Assembly: GCA_041395665.1 (NCBI GenBank)
Contig: JAWLAB010000001.1
Span: forward strand, 124,001 to 188,000
DNA: 64,000 bases
Direction: 5' to 3'
DNA from: Pseudomonadales bacterium
GTDB taxonomy: Bacteria > Pseudomonadota > Gammaproteobacteria > Pseudomonadales > UBA7239
Shown: piece by piece, positions 53,447 through 62,663 of the stretch
How positions within the stretch are numbered: position 1 is the stretch's first letter
Layout: the number at the start of each line of letters is the position of its first letter
Position numbers and translations under genes: made by a program
The notes under the pieces: generated by a model
The model's database searches: none
What the model saw: the letters and a program-made list of their open reading frames with translations, nothing else
What the model was told of the DNA's origin: nothing

Positions 53447-54951
53447 GCATTAGCGGGTGAGTGGAGCAGAATTTCCACGAACACTTTGAATGTTTGCCAA
53501 AGACGAGCAGGCGACCAGAACCTCAAAATTTTTACTATGCGCCTTGGATTGGTATAGAAACGCAGATTGGCTATTCTTATCGCGTTGCTCAATCGATAAC
53601 CGTAAACCCTTTCATACCACGAAGTATTTGCGCGATAGCTACCACTATCTACTCGCGCAGCATCTCGCGTGATGGCCTCATGTTCACTCAGCGCCAAATC
53701 AAACAATGGCGTGCCTGGCTGTGGAATTACCGTAAAGAAAAAAGCCAAAGTGAGATCACTTTTTAATGCGAAATCGATACTCGCTTTAATTTCTTCTTTG
53801 GTTTCTGTTGGAAAACCCAACATAAAAGCAGCTGTAACTTGCAAGCCTCTATCAGTAAACATTTTAATAGCGTGATGTGCTTTTTCTACATCCAAATTTT
53901 TTTCAACCAAGCGCTGCAATCGCGGTGTTACTGTTTCGATTGCAATCGAAGCTGCGTACGCACCTGCATCACACATCACATCAACAATCTCTTGATCGAT
54001 AATGTCACCACGAAGACCGTTAGGAAACGCAAACTTCATTTTTCCAGGCCAGCGCCTAGCCACTTCGCCCATGATTTCATGCACTCTGGGCTTATGCAGA
54101 TTAAAAATATCATCTTCAATATGAAACTCATTAACGCCGTAGTTTGTATAAAGATGTTCTATTTCCGCAATAACGCGTTCTGCGCTGTGATACACAAATC
54201 GTTTTGTAAAAATATCGTGGCAGTAGCTACAGAGATAAGGACAGCCTCTTGAAGTGAATAACGGGGAATAGCGTTTTCCTTTCAAGTTAGCTGCGTGATT
54301 TGGGTGTTTTGCGTAGCGATCAAAATCCACTAAATCCCAAGCTGGCATAGGCAGCGTATCGAGATCCTGCACAAAATCTCTCGACTTAGCGATATGTAAC
54401 TGACCATTTGCTAATCGATGCGAGAAGCCAGGCAAATCAACATCTAACTCTTGCTTCAAAACCAATCGAACCAATGCCTCTGGAAAAACACGATCCGCAG
54501 GCCCTTCAAATACCCAATCAATGTTTTCTTCTTCCTGCAAAATTTTTTCCGCTGCATTCAGTGCAAAAGGCCCACCCACAACTGTCACTATTTTTTTATT
54601 AAATGCTTTAACAACTTTTGCAATTCGATAGCTTGCTTGCGCCTCATAATTGAGCGCTGACATACCGACAACATCCGGCTGAAATTCTTTCAACAATGGC
54701 AGCAAATTTTCTGCTGGCATCTGCTCAAGTTTCATATCGAGGATGCGAATATCCACATGCTGCTGAAATCGTTCGCGAATAGCCGACGTTAAATACAAAA
54801 TGCCCATTTGAGGAGATTGCACCGCACCCACCACCTTTTGGTAGGGCTTGAGCAACAACACTTTTAGGCGCGGATAGGATTTGAGATCCACTGTCGACGC
54901 AATCACATCGTTAGCAGGAATAAATACTTCAGTATCAGGTGGTAATTTCAT
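53443..54951 (-). CDS. B12-binding radical SAM protein
   Basis: A 502-residue enzyme of the cobalamin-dependent radical SAM class. Residues about 25-170 form the B12-binding fold (RLKVLLLKPYQ, SAIRERFQQHVDIRILDM, PDVVGMSALNYEA, VTVVGGPFALNAAEKIL). The radical SAM core follows with the 4Fe-4S cysteines in SRGCPYLCSYCHDIF and HIEDDIFNLHKPRV, then TAAFMLGFPTETKEEI. Members of this class methylate or rearrange lipids and natural products; I cannot name the substrate. It is visibly richer in A/T than its neighbours, which may mark transfer. It converges on nnr with a 4-bp overlap. Confidence 0.85.
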   Translation of the reverse strand: MKLPPDTEVFIPANDVIASTVDLKSYPRLKVLLLKPYQKVVGAVQSPQMGILYLTSAIRERFQQHVDIRILDMKLEQMPAENLLPLLKEFQPDVVGMSALNYEAQASYRIAKVVKAFNKKIVTVVGGPFALNAAEKILQEEENIDWVFEGPADRVFPEALVRLVLKQELDVDLPGFSHRLANGQLHIAKSRDFVQDLDTLPMPAWDLVDFDRYAKHPNHAANLKGKRYSPLFTSRGCPYLCSYCHDIFTKRFVYHSAERVIAEIEHLYTNYGVNEFHIEDDIFNLHKPRVHEIMGEVARRWPGKMKFAFPNGLRGDIIDQEIVDVMCDAGAYAASIAIETVTPRLQRLVEKNLDVEKAHHAIKMFTDRGLQVTAAFMLGFPTETKEEIKASIDFALKSDLTLAFFFTVIPQPGTPLFDLALSEHEAITRDAARVDSGSYRANTSWYERVYGYRLSNAIRIANLRFYTNPRRIVKILRFWSPARLWQTFKVFVEILLHSPANA

Positions 54952-55050
54952 TATTATTTTCCGTACACACTTCAGAGAAGCCGCTTATTCTGCGCTTCGT
55001 CATAGGGCTGCCAGCTTCCCGCGAAGTGCAAGCCTGCGTCAATCCCTGAT

Positions 55051-55079
55051 CTGACAAGCCCTTGCGCGGCGGCTATACT
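55051..55079 (+). promoter_or_regulatory. Sigma-70 promoter of the DEAD-box helicase gene
   Basis: CTGACA at 55051-55056 and TATACT at 55074-55079 with a 17-bp spacer each differ from consensus by one base. Transcription would start near 55086, giving a leader of about 75 bases. The leader contains the 14-base palindrome GCCCTTCGAAGGGC at 55124-55137, 23 bases before the ATG. The rest of 54952-55050 shows nothing I can name. Confidence 0.65.
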
Positions 55080-55160
55080 GCCGTTGCCGCGCCACGCACC
55101 CTCTCTTTTGTGCCAGCGCGTTTGCCCTTCGAAGGGCTCACTTACAGCTGGGACAACACG

Positions 55161-57197
55161 ATGACTACCGAAACGACCACGCCCGTCGCATTCCGCGATT
55201 TGGGGCTACCTGATGCCATGCTCTCCGTTTTAGCCGATATCGGCTACGAAACGCCCTCACCGATTCAGGCGCAAACCATTCCGCTGCTGCTCGAAGGCCG
55301 CGATGTTTTAGGTCAAGCGCAAACCGGTACCGGCAAAACTGCTGCTTTTGCCCTGCCCATCTTGGCGCGTTTGGATATGGCGAGCCGCGCCACGCAAGTA
55401 TTGGTGTTGGCGCCGACGCGCGAACTGGCGATACAAGTCGCGGAAGCGTTTCAAACTTACGCCGCGTTTATTCCGCGCTTTCAAGTGTTGCCGATTTACG
55501 GCGGCGCGAGTTACAGCACGCAATTGCGCCAACTAAAACAGGGCGCGCAAGTAGTGGTCGGCACGCCGGGGCGCGTGATGGATCACATGCGTCGCGGCAC
55601 GCTCGATCTTTCACAACTGCAATGTTTGGTGCTGGATGAAGCCGACGAAATGTTGCGCATGGGTTTTATCGACGATGTGGAATGGATACTGGAGCAAACG
55701 CCGGACGAACGCCAAATCGCTTTATTTTCTGCCACGATGCCGCGCGAAATTCGTCGCATTGCACAGCAACATTTGAATGAACCGTCAGAAATTACTATCG
55801 CGTTAAAAACCACCACCGCATCGACCATCCGCCAACGCTATTGGCCCGTCAGCGGCATGCACAAGCTCGATGCTTTAACGCGCATGTTGGAAGCGGAAGA
55901 TTTTGACGGCATGATTATTTTCGTGCGCACCAAAACCGCGACTGTTGAATTGGCAGATAAGTTGCGTGCACGCGGTTACAACACCGCCGCACTGAATGGT
56001 GACATCGTGCAATCGCAGCGCGAGCATGTCATCGCGCAAATTAAAAATGGCGCGATTGATATTGTCGTTGCCACTGATGTCGCCGCGCGCGGTATTGATG
56101 TCGAGCGCGTCAGCCATGTTATCAACTACGACATTCCGACCGACACCGAAGCCTATGTGCATCGTATCGGCAGAACGGGTCGCGCCGGTCGCAGCGGCGA
56201 TGCGATTTTGTTTGTCGCACCGCGTGAAAAACGCCTGCTGTTTGCGATTGAAAAAGCCACACGCCAAGCGATTGAACTGATGGAATTGCCATCAACCAAA
56301 TTAATTAACGACAAACGCATTGCCAAATTCAAACAAGGCATCAGCGATATTCTGGAAAACAATGCCGTAGAAAACGGTGATCTCGATTTGTACCGCGAAT
56401 TGATCGCGCAGTATCAACACGAAACTGGCGTGGAGTTGGATATCGTCGCCGCAGCACTGGCAGCGATTGCGCAAGGCGGCACCAGCCTGCTGCTCAACGA
56501 AAAAGAATCACCGCGCACGCAAGCGCTAACGGATGAAAGACCGCCGCGTAAACACCGCGAGCGCGATGATTACGATGACAACAAACGCGAGCGCATCAAA
56601 CGCATGCGCAGTGAAAAACCTTCGCGTGAAGTGGAAGACGGTATGCAACGCTTTCGCATCGAAGTGGGCTACGACCACAATGTCAAACCGGGCAACATCG
56701 TTGGCGCCATCGCCAATGAAGCAGATCTCGACAGCAAACACATCGGCCACATCGCCATTCACGACGATTACAGCACCGTGGATTTACCTGCGGAAATCGC
56801 AGGCGAGTTGATGAAAGCACTGAAAAATGTGCGCGTTGCCGGCAGACCGATGAATATCGCCCCGTTGGGTGCAGGCGCAAGTGGCGGGAAAAAATCCTTC
56901 CGTGATCGCGATGCCGCGCCAGCGCGTGACAAGAAATCATTTGGTGAAAAGCAAGCGTTTAGCGAGAAGAAGTCCTTTTCAGACTCAAAACCTTTTTCTG
57001 ACAAGAAAAGCTTCGGTGATAAGAAACCTTTCTCCGACAAGAAATCGTTTGGCGATAAAAAACCGTTTGGCGACAAGAAAGCGTTCAGCGAGAAAAAGTC
57101 ATTCTCGGACAAAAAGCCAGCTGCTGATAAAAAATCTTTTACCCGCAGTGCCGCGCCCAAAAAACCGGACGGCACCAAACCTTTTCGCAAGAAGTAG
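55161..57197 (+). CDS. deaD: DEAD-box ATP-dependent RNA helicase (DeaD/CsdA type)
   Basis: An RNA helicase for ribosome assembly and mRNA decay, important in the cold. The 678 residues show the Q motif (YETPSPIQAQTIP), motif I AQTGTGKT at 53-60, PTRELAIQ, TPGRVMDH, DEAD in VLDEADEML, SAT, and in the second RecA domain DVAARGID and HRIGRTGRAGRSG. A DbpA-like RNA-binding domain follows (FRIEVGYDHNVKPGNIVGAIANEA). The C-terminus is a basic tail of tandem KKxF repeats. The ATG at 55161 starts the family sequence; no good Shine-Dalgarno is visible and a palindrome lies shortly before it. Confidence 0.95.
   Translation: MTTETTTPVAFRDLGLPDAMLSVLADIGYETPSPIQAQTIPLLLEGRDVLGQAQTGTGKTAAFALPILARLDMASRATQVLVLAPTRELAIQVAEAFQTYAAFIPRFQVLPIYGGASYSTQLRQLKQGAQVVVGTPGRVMDHMRRGTLDLSQLQCLVLDEADEMLRMGFIDDVEWILEQTPDERQIALFSATMPREIRRIAQQHLNEPSEITIALKTTTASTIRQRYWPVSGMHKLDALTRMLEAEDFDGMIIFVRTKTATVELADKLRARGYNTAALNGDIVQSQREHVIAQIKNGAIDIVVATDVAARGIDVERVSHVINYDIPTDTEAYVHRIGRTGRAGRSGDAILFVAPREKRLLFAIEKATRQAIELMELPSTKLINDKRIAKFKQGISDILENNAVENGDLDLYRELIAQYQHETGVELDIVAAALAAIAQGGTSLLLNEKESPRTQALTDERPPRKHRERDDYDDNKRERIKRMRSEKPSREVEDGMQRFRIEVGYDHNVKPGNIVGAIANEADLDSKHIGHIAIHDDYSTVDLPAEIAGELMKALKNVRVAGRPMNIAPLGAGASGGKKSFRDRDAAPARDKKSFGEKQAFSEKKSFSDSKPFSDKKSFGDKKPFSDKKSFGDKKPFGDKKAFSEKKSFSDKKPAADKKSFTRSAAPKKPDGTKPFRKK
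56931..57140 (+). repeat. Tandem KKSFGD/KKPFSD hexapeptide repeats in the helicase tail
   Basis: About a dozen near-identical units of six residues (pattern K-K-S/P/A-F-S/G-D/E) follow one another at the protein's C-terminus, with matching imperfect 18-base repeats in the DNA. The tail is strongly basic and would bind RNA without fixed structure. Such repeats can vary in number by slippage, so length may differ among strains. Confidence 0.8.
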
Positions 57198-57213
57198 TTG
57201 CTAGAAAGGGAGC

Positions 57214-57435
57214 TTAGAAAGGATTGACGCGCTTAGCGCGTTCCGCCGCGCTGACAAGGATTTGTCGGCGCTCAGCGTTATCCGCCACGGACCAGCGCGT
57301 AATTTCTTGCGCACTGCGATAACAGCCCACGCACACATCTTCCGCATCCAAGGCGCAAATTGAAATGCACGGCGAAGCAATTAACACCACTTTGTCTTCT
57401 GTGCCTTCAACCACATTATTCACCTCTGTATTCAT
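57214..57435 (-). CDS. DUF1289 domain protein
   Basis: A 73-residue protein with the family pattern SPCISICALDAEDVCVGCYRSAQEITRWSVADNAERR in one block (four cysteines, then RS-QEI-W). Function is unknown; the cysteines could hold a metal or cluster. Its ATG overlaps the nudix stop by one base (TAATG), so it is co-translated with the two genes upstream. Confidence 0.9.
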   Translation of the reverse strand: MNTEVNNVVEGTEDKVVLIASPCISICALDAEDVCVGCYRSAQEITRWSVADNAERRQILVSAAERAKRVNPF

Positions 57436-58112
57436 TATTCGCTGTCTCTATTTTTTTGTTCACGCGCTAATTTATCTTCGTCCGTCAACCATTCTTCCGG
57501 CATGATTTGACCTTGCGTGTATTGCGCCAACGCTTCCACGCCCGTGGAAATACTCTGCCCCATCACGCGATTCATAAAGTTGACGAGAATAATCGCCGTC
57601 ACACCCCAAATTTCGTATTCCTGCCACTGCCAACACGGCACCGCGACCGTGTGACCGTTGACCGTTCCGCGATCCGTGCGCAAGCGTTCGTCACGCAGAA
57701 AAAATGACAGCGGCACGCGAAAAATGCTGTCCAACTCATCTGGGTTCGGCGCAAGTTTTACATCCGACGCAACAATGCCCACTACCGGCATCACTTTTAC
57801 GCCGAAGCGTGTCACCATCGGATCCAACTCACCCAACACTTCAACATCCGTCGGCGACAATGCAATTTCTTCTTGGCTTTCACGCAAAGCAGTGGCAATA
57901 AAGTTTTGATCGCTGGCATCCACTTTGCCGCCTGGCAATGCCACTTCACCGCGATGCGATTTCAAATGATCAGCGCGGCGCGTGAGAATCAATTGCGGCT
58001 CCGGCTCATTGGTAAACGCCAACAATACTGCCGCTTCTGTACGAAAAGTCGTTTCACGCCAGTAATCCACTGGCTGCAAATTTTCCATGCCCTGTCGCAG
58101 GCGATTAATCAT
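57435..58112 (-). CDS. Nudix hydrolase (CoA pyrophosphatase, NudL-like)
   Basis: A 225-residue nudix enzyme. The UPF0035-type motif LILTRRADHLKSHRGEVALPGGK runs directly into the nudix box (GGKVDASDQNF then ALRESQEEIAL), the combination seen in CoA-cleaving enzymes such as NudL. CoA or another nucleoside diphosphate derivative is therefore the likely substrate. It overlaps rep by 4 bases (ATGA) and the DUF1289 gene by 1. Confidence 0.9.
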   Translation of the reverse strand: MINRLRQGMENLQPVDYWRETTFRTEAAVLLAFTNEPEPQLILTRRADHLKSHRGEVALPGGKVDASDQNFIATALRESQEEIALSPTDVEVLGELDPMVTRFGVKVMPVVGIVASDVKLAPNPDELDSIFRVPLSFFLRDERLRTDRGTVNGHTVAVPCWQWQEYEIWGVTAIILVNFMNRVMGQSISTGVEALAQYTQGQIMPEEWLTDEDKLAREQKNRDSE

Positions 58113-60154
58113 GATGCGCTCAACATTTTTCTTAATTTTTCTATCGTATCACGCGCTTTTTTCTCGCGCTGCTCATCCGATACTGTTTGCCCCACGCCTT
58201 CGCGCTCTAAATCTTCCGGTGGCAATTCATCTAAAAAGCGGCTCGGTGTCGGCGCAGTCACTTCGCCGTATTGTTTGCGTTTATGCGCCAGTGTCAGCGT
58301 CAGCGTGCGCTGCGCGCGCGTAATGCCCACATAGGCCAAACGCCGCTCTTCATCAATTTGATTGGCTTCAATACTGTTGCGATGCGGCAGCAATTCTTCT
58401 TCCCAGCCCATGATAAACACATGCGGAAATTCCAAGCCTTTCGCAGCGTGCAGTGTTAACAATTGCACACGATCGCCGTCATCCTCTTCCTCTTGTCGCT
58501 CTAATAAATCGCGCAACACCAATTTACTGATCGCATCGCGCATCGCATCCAAACTGTCGCGCGCGCTGTCGGTATCCTCTTCTTCGCTAACAGTGAGCGA
58601 GCGCCCCATGGATTCCACCAAGTAGCGCACATTGTCCATGCGTCTTTCTGCCACGGTTGCGCTGGACGCATTTTGATGCAGCCACGCTTCGTAACCAATG
58701 TCATCCAGCATTTCACGAATCGCCTCCATCGGATTGCCTTGCGCGCAATTTTTACGCACCTCGTCCAACCACTGCGTGAAGTGACGCAAACGCCCCAGCG
58801 CTTCTGCACCCAACACTGATTCGATACCGATTTCTTGAATCACGGCACACAAACTGCCGTCGCGCTGCTGCGCGTATAAACCCAATTTTTCCAGCGTGCT
58901 GGAGCCAATTTTACGGCGCGGCACATTGATGATGCGCAGAAATGCGTTGTCGTCATCGGGATTGGCGAGCAAGCGCAGATACGCCATCACATCTTTAATT
59001 TCAGCGCGCGAAAAAAACGAAGTGCCGCCCGTAATGTTGTACGGCACTTGCGCCTGTTGCAATTGCATTTCCAATAAACGTGATTGGTGATTGCTGCGAT
59101 ACAACACCGCAAAGTCAGAAAACTTGCCGCCGCGTTGCAAGCGTTGCACCACGATGTCATTGGCGATGCGCTCAGACTCACCCTCTTCATTGGCGCAGTG
59201 AATTACGCGTATCGGATCGCCGTAACCCAACTCACTCCACAATTGTTTTTCAAATTCGTGCGGATTGTTGGCAATCAATTGGTTGGCGGCTTTCAGAATG
59301 CGACCAAAAGAACGGTAGTTCTGTTCTAACTTAATCAATTTCAATGCGCGAAAATCGTGTTGCAATTGCGAAAGATTTTCCGGCTTCGCACCGCGCCATG
59401 CGTAAATAGATTGATCGTCATCACCCACCACGGTTAAACCGCTACGCACGCCCACCAACAATTGCACCAAACGATATTGGCAGGCGTTAGTGTCTTGGTA
59501 TTCGTCCACCAATAAATAGCGAATGCGTTGATGCCAGCGCGATAACACATCCGGATATTTTTCAAACAACTGCACCGGCAGCGCGATCAAATCATCAAAA
59601 TCCACCGCGTTGTAGGCTTTCAATGCTCGTTGATAGCGCTCATACAACAGTGCCAAATTCATTTCGCCTTGCGTGGCGGCGCGCTGCAATAAAACCTCAG
59701 GCAGCAGACCATCGTTTTTCCAATTGGAAATACTGTGCTGCGCCATTTCCACATAATCGTTATCAACATCGCCATTGCGCAGTAGCAATTCGCGCAGCAG
59801 TGCTTGCGCATCCTGCTGATCAAAAATTGAGAAACCGCTTTTGTAACCGAGTGTGCCTATTTCACGGCGGATGATGTCTAAACCTAGCGAGTGAAAAGTA
59901 GAGACCTGCAAGCCGCGCGCTTCACCACCCAGCAATTTTCCCACCCGCTCTTTCATTTCACGGGCAGCTTTGTTGGTGAAAGTCACCGCCGCGATATGGC
60001 TGGCTTTGTACTGGCACTCGCGGATGAGGTAGGCAATTTTTTCGGTGATCACACGCGTCTTGCCGCTGCCCGCACCCGCCAGCACCAGCAGCGGACCGTC
60101 GATATAACGCACCGCTTCGCGTTGGCGTGGATTGAGGGAGGGCAATGAGCTCAT
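58109..60154 (-). CDS. rep: ATP-dependent DNA helicase Rep
   Basis: A superfamily 1A 3'-5' helicase that clears proteins ahead of the replisome. The 681 residues align with E. coli Rep: LNPRQREAVRYIDGPLLVLAGAGSGKTRVITEKIA (motif I), VTFTNKAAREMKERVG, LLVDEYQDTN (motif II), VVGDDDQSIYAWRGA, LEQNYRS, LTLHAAKGLEFPHVFIMG and RRLAYVGITRAQ. SRFLDELPPEDL near the end is Rep-like. The ATG at 60154 is preferred to a GTG 12 bases upstream. Confidence 0.95.
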   Translation of the reverse strand: MSSLPSLNPRQREAVRYIDGPLLVLAGAGSGKTRVITEKIAYLIRECQYKASHIAAVTFTNKAAREMKERVGKLLGGEARGLQVSTFHSLGLDIIRREIGTLGYKSGFSIFDQQDAQALLRELLLRNGDVDNDYVEMAQHSISNWKNDGLLPEVLLQRAATQGEMNLALLYERYQRALKAYNAVDFDDLIALPVQLFEKYPDVLSRWHQRIRYLLVDEYQDTNACQYRLVQLLVGVRSGLTVVGDDDQSIYAWRGAKPENLSQLQHDFRALKLIKLEQNYRSFGRILKAANQLIANNPHEFEKQLWSELGYGDPIRVIHCANEEGESERIANDIVVQRLQRGGKFSDFAVLYRSNHQSRLLEMQLQQAQVPYNITGGTSFFSRAEIKDVMAYLRLLANPDDDNAFLRIINVPRRKIGSSTLEKLGLYAQQRDGSLCAVIQEIGIESVLGAEALGRLRHFTQWLDEVRKNCAQGNPMEAIREMLDDIGYEAWLHQNASSATVAERRMDNVRYLVESMGRSLTVSEEEDTDSARDSLDAMRDAISKLVLRDLLERQEEEDDGDRVQLLTLHAAKGLEFPHVFIMGWEEELLPHRNSIEANQIDEERRLAYVGITRAQRTLTLTLAHKRKQYGEVTAPTPSRFLDELPPEDLEREGVGQTVSDEQREKKARDTIEKLRKMLSAS

Positions 60155-60264
60155 AACAGGCGGCACAGCAGTACAACAAGGTGGCTGCGCATTTTACCAG
60201 CATGGCACGCGCGCAACTGAGCCTTTATCATGCGCGCCTCGTTTGCACACCTCAGGGGAAGGCC

Positions 60265-61140
60265 ATGCGCTTTGCTTTTCACGCCACCATGTGTCCAGTG
60301 GATCAATATGTCCCGCTCGCGCAAGCGGCAGAAGCCGTGGGTTTTCAAGGCTTTACCTTCCCCGACAGCATTTGCTACCCGCAAATTGCCGACACCAAAT
60401 ACCCCTACAACGAAGATGGCTCGCGCAACTTCTTGGACGGCACGCCGTTTCTGGAGCCTTTCTGCGCGATTCCTTGGCTGGCAGGCGTGACGCAAAAACT
60501 GCGCTTCACCACCAGCGTGGTGAAACTGCCTATCCGCAACCCTGTGTTGCTCGCCAAGCAAATTGCCACCATCGCCTGCATCAGCGACAACCGCTTTGCG
60601 CTCGGCGCGGGCATTTCACCGTGGATTGAAGATTTCCAAATCTGCGGCGAACGCTGGGAAAGCCGCGGTCCGCGTATGGACGAGATGGTCGCCATCATTC
60701 GCGGTCTGTTGAGCGGCGAGTATTACGGGCACGATTCACAGCACTACCAAATCCCCGCTTCGCGCATTTGCCCTGTGCCTAGCCAGCCAGTGCCTATCCT
60801 GCTCGGCGGTCACGCCGATGTGGCACTGAAACGCGCGGCGCGCATTGCCGATGGTTGGATACACGCCGGCGGCTCTGCCGACACCCTGAAACCGTTGGTA
60901 GAAAAATTGCAGCAATTTCGCAAAGAGTACGGCACCGACAACAAGCCGTTTGAAATTCACGCCACTACGGCTGATGCCTTTAGTGTCGATGGCGTGAAAA
61001 AATTACAGGATCTCGGCGTGACGGAATGTATCGTCGGTTTTCGCGATACTTACAAAGGCGAGCAAGACACTAAAACTGTCGAGCAAAAAATCGGCATGCT
61101 GCATTGGTTTGCCGACAACATCATCGCAAAAACGGCGTAG
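60265..61140 (+). CDS. Luciferase-like (LLM class) flavin-dependent oxidoreductase, second copy
   Basis: A 291-residue relative of 27568-28439. Shared blocks include FLEPFCAIPWLAGVTQKLRF, SVVKLPIRNPVLLAKQIATI, GAGISPWIEDFQICG, ILLGGHADVALKRAARIADGW, and FRKEYGTDNKPFEI, the last nearly identical in both. The protein is intact and gives the length expected for the frameshifted copy. Substrate and cofactor form are unknown. AGGGGAAGG precedes the ATG at 60265. It stands alone between divergent rep and convergent GGDEF gene. Confidence 0.9.
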   Translation: MRFAFHATMCPVDQYVPLAQAAEAVGFQGFTFPDSICYPQIADTKYPYNEDGSRNFLDGTPFLEPFCAIPWLAGVTQKLRFTTSVVKLPIRNPVLLAKQIATIACISDNRFALGAGISPWIEDFQICGERWESRGPRMDEMVAIIRGLLSGEYYGHDSQHYQIPASRICPVPSQPVPILLGGHADVALKRAARIADGWIHAGGSADTLKPLVEKLQQFRKEYGTDNKPFEIHATTADAFSVDGVKKLQDLGVTECIVGFRDTYKGEQDTKTVEQKIGMLHWFADNIIAKTA

Positions 61141-61156
61141 TGGCGTTTAACACACC

Positions 61157-62308
61157 CTACACATTCAACGGCGAGTGATAGCAGTAGGAATTTCTTTTTT
61201 CTTTCGCTAAATACATCGCGCTATCTGCTAAGCGGCACAACGCAGTTAGGTCACGGCTATCTTGCGGGAAAATCGCCACGCCAGCGCTCGCTTGCACCAC
61301 CACATCCTGTCCACCGATATCAATCGGAATAGCGAGCGTGTGCAGCATTTTGTTTAACGCCAAATCTATATCACTGCGTTTTTGAATGCCATTAAGAATC
61401 AATGCAAATTCATCACCGCCGATACGCGAAGCGATATCGGTATTGCGCAACACTTCGCGCAAACGCTGACCTGTCACTTTTAACACACGATCACCCGCGT
61501 AATGCCCGTACTGATCGTTAATCGGTTTGAAATTATCTAAATCGATATAGACCAAGGCGAACAGTGATTTTTTTTGCGTAGATTCACGCAATGCAGTATC
61601 TAGACGCGTGTAAAACTCTTCACGATTGGGCAAATCCGTCAAGGAATCGTGACTGGCTTTAAACGCAAAACGAATACGCTCTTCTTGCAGCCATTGGTAC
61701 AAAGTGTGATTGACGCGTTCGTAAATCAGCAACGCTGTTACCACCATAAAACACAACACGATCGGCAGTGCGCGTTCCAATAGCACCAGTGTCGCGCTAT
61801 CGGATAACTGCCACGCCGTAAAACCCCATTCGCGCGCCAACATCAACAGATTGATCGTCAGAAAAATAATCCCTGTCCATACAATGCCAGAGCGCGCACC
61901 GGCCATCGGAAAAACAAACACCGGCACCACAATCCACAACGCCATGAACGGTGATTCTCCGTAGCCGCCACTGATCAAAATACCCACCAATACCGCCACA
62001 TAAATAGCGAATACGGCGATATTGCCCGCGAGCACTAAAGAGTGTCGCCAACGAAACGCTAACAGCGCTAATACATAAAAAACTGTCGATGCCAACACCA
62101 CACCCATGCCGGCACGCATGCCAAGAGAGGACAAACTGGTCAATAGCAAAGCCGCACCACTTAACGCGCAAACACCCAAATTGATCAAAATAATGCTAAT
62201 TAAAATATAGGCGCGAGTACGCTGCACTTTATCGGTGCGCACCGCCAATGGAACGAACTTATCCAACAATCTCAGCACAGGAGCAAAACCGTTCTCTGCT
62301 GGACGCAT
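61157..62308 (-). CDS. Membrane-bound diguanylate cyclase (GGDEF)
   Basis: A 383-residue sensor. Six hydrophobic helices (about residues 30-205, e.g. AYILISIILINLGVCALSG and YVAVLVGILISGGYG) form an N-terminal membrane region of unknown ligand. A coupling helix and the GGDEF domain follow: HDSLTDLPNREEFYTRLD, FALVYIDLDNFKPINDQYGHYAGDRVL, and the active RIGGDEFAL. It should make c-di-GMP. An allosteric RxxD I-site is not evident. The ATG at 62308 has GGAG at proper distance and lies just inside the end of the DUF3094 gene's downstream region. Confidence 0.9.
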   Translation of the reverse strand: MRPAENGFAPVLRLLDKFVPLAVRTDKVQRTRAYILISIILINLGVCALSGAALLLTSLSSLGMRAGMGVVLASTVFYVLALLAFRWRHSLVLAGNIAVFAIYVAVLVGILISGGYGESPFMALWIVVPVFVFPMAGARSGIVWTGIIFLTINLLMLAREWGFTAWQLSDSATLVLLERALPIVLCFMVVTALLIYERVNHTLYQWLQEERIRFAFKASHDSLTDLPNREEFYTRLDTALRESTQKKSLFALVYIDLDNFKPINDQYGHYAGDRVLKVTGQRLREVLRNTDIASRIGGDEFALILNGIQKRSDIDLALNKMLHTLAIPIDIGGQDVVVQASAGVAIFPQDSRDLTALCRLADSAMYLAKEKRNSYCYHSPLNV

Positions 62309-62313
62309 AATCA

Positions 62314-62538
62314 TTACTCCAAAGGAATACCGTGCATCTGTGCGTACAACAAACTCAGCACACTCATACCAACGACGATTACCGTCAAAATCAATAACAA
62401 TATCCAAGGGCGGAACGGCTTGCGCTCAAACTGGTGTATCGGTGAATTGAGGTACTCCGCCACACGCGCCATGTCTTCGTCTGACAACTTCTTCTTGGGC
62501 GCCTCTTCCACCGTAGTGTCTTGTTTTGTATCGCTCAT
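62314..62538 (-). CDS. DUF3094 membrane protein
   Basis: A 74-residue protein with one C-terminal-half helix (WILLLILTVIVVGMSVLSLLY). The family pattern LSDEDMARVAEYLNSPIHQFERKPFRPW precedes it. Function is unknown. It is followed within 6 bases by the GGDEF gene and is probably co-transcribed with it. Confidence 0.85.
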   Translation of the reverse strand: MSDTKQDTTVEEAPKKKLSDEDMARVAEYLNSPIHQFERKPFRPWILLLILTVIVVGMSVLSLLYAQMHGIPLE

Positions 62539-62663
62539 ACCTTTACCGCTTACCTAGGTCTCACTCTTGTGAACCAAGCTACTGTGCAGATAGGGGCAAG
62601 TCAATGCAGCGCGATCAAGGTTTGCTACACTGCCTGCACTTCGTATGAAAAAAGGATGCATCG

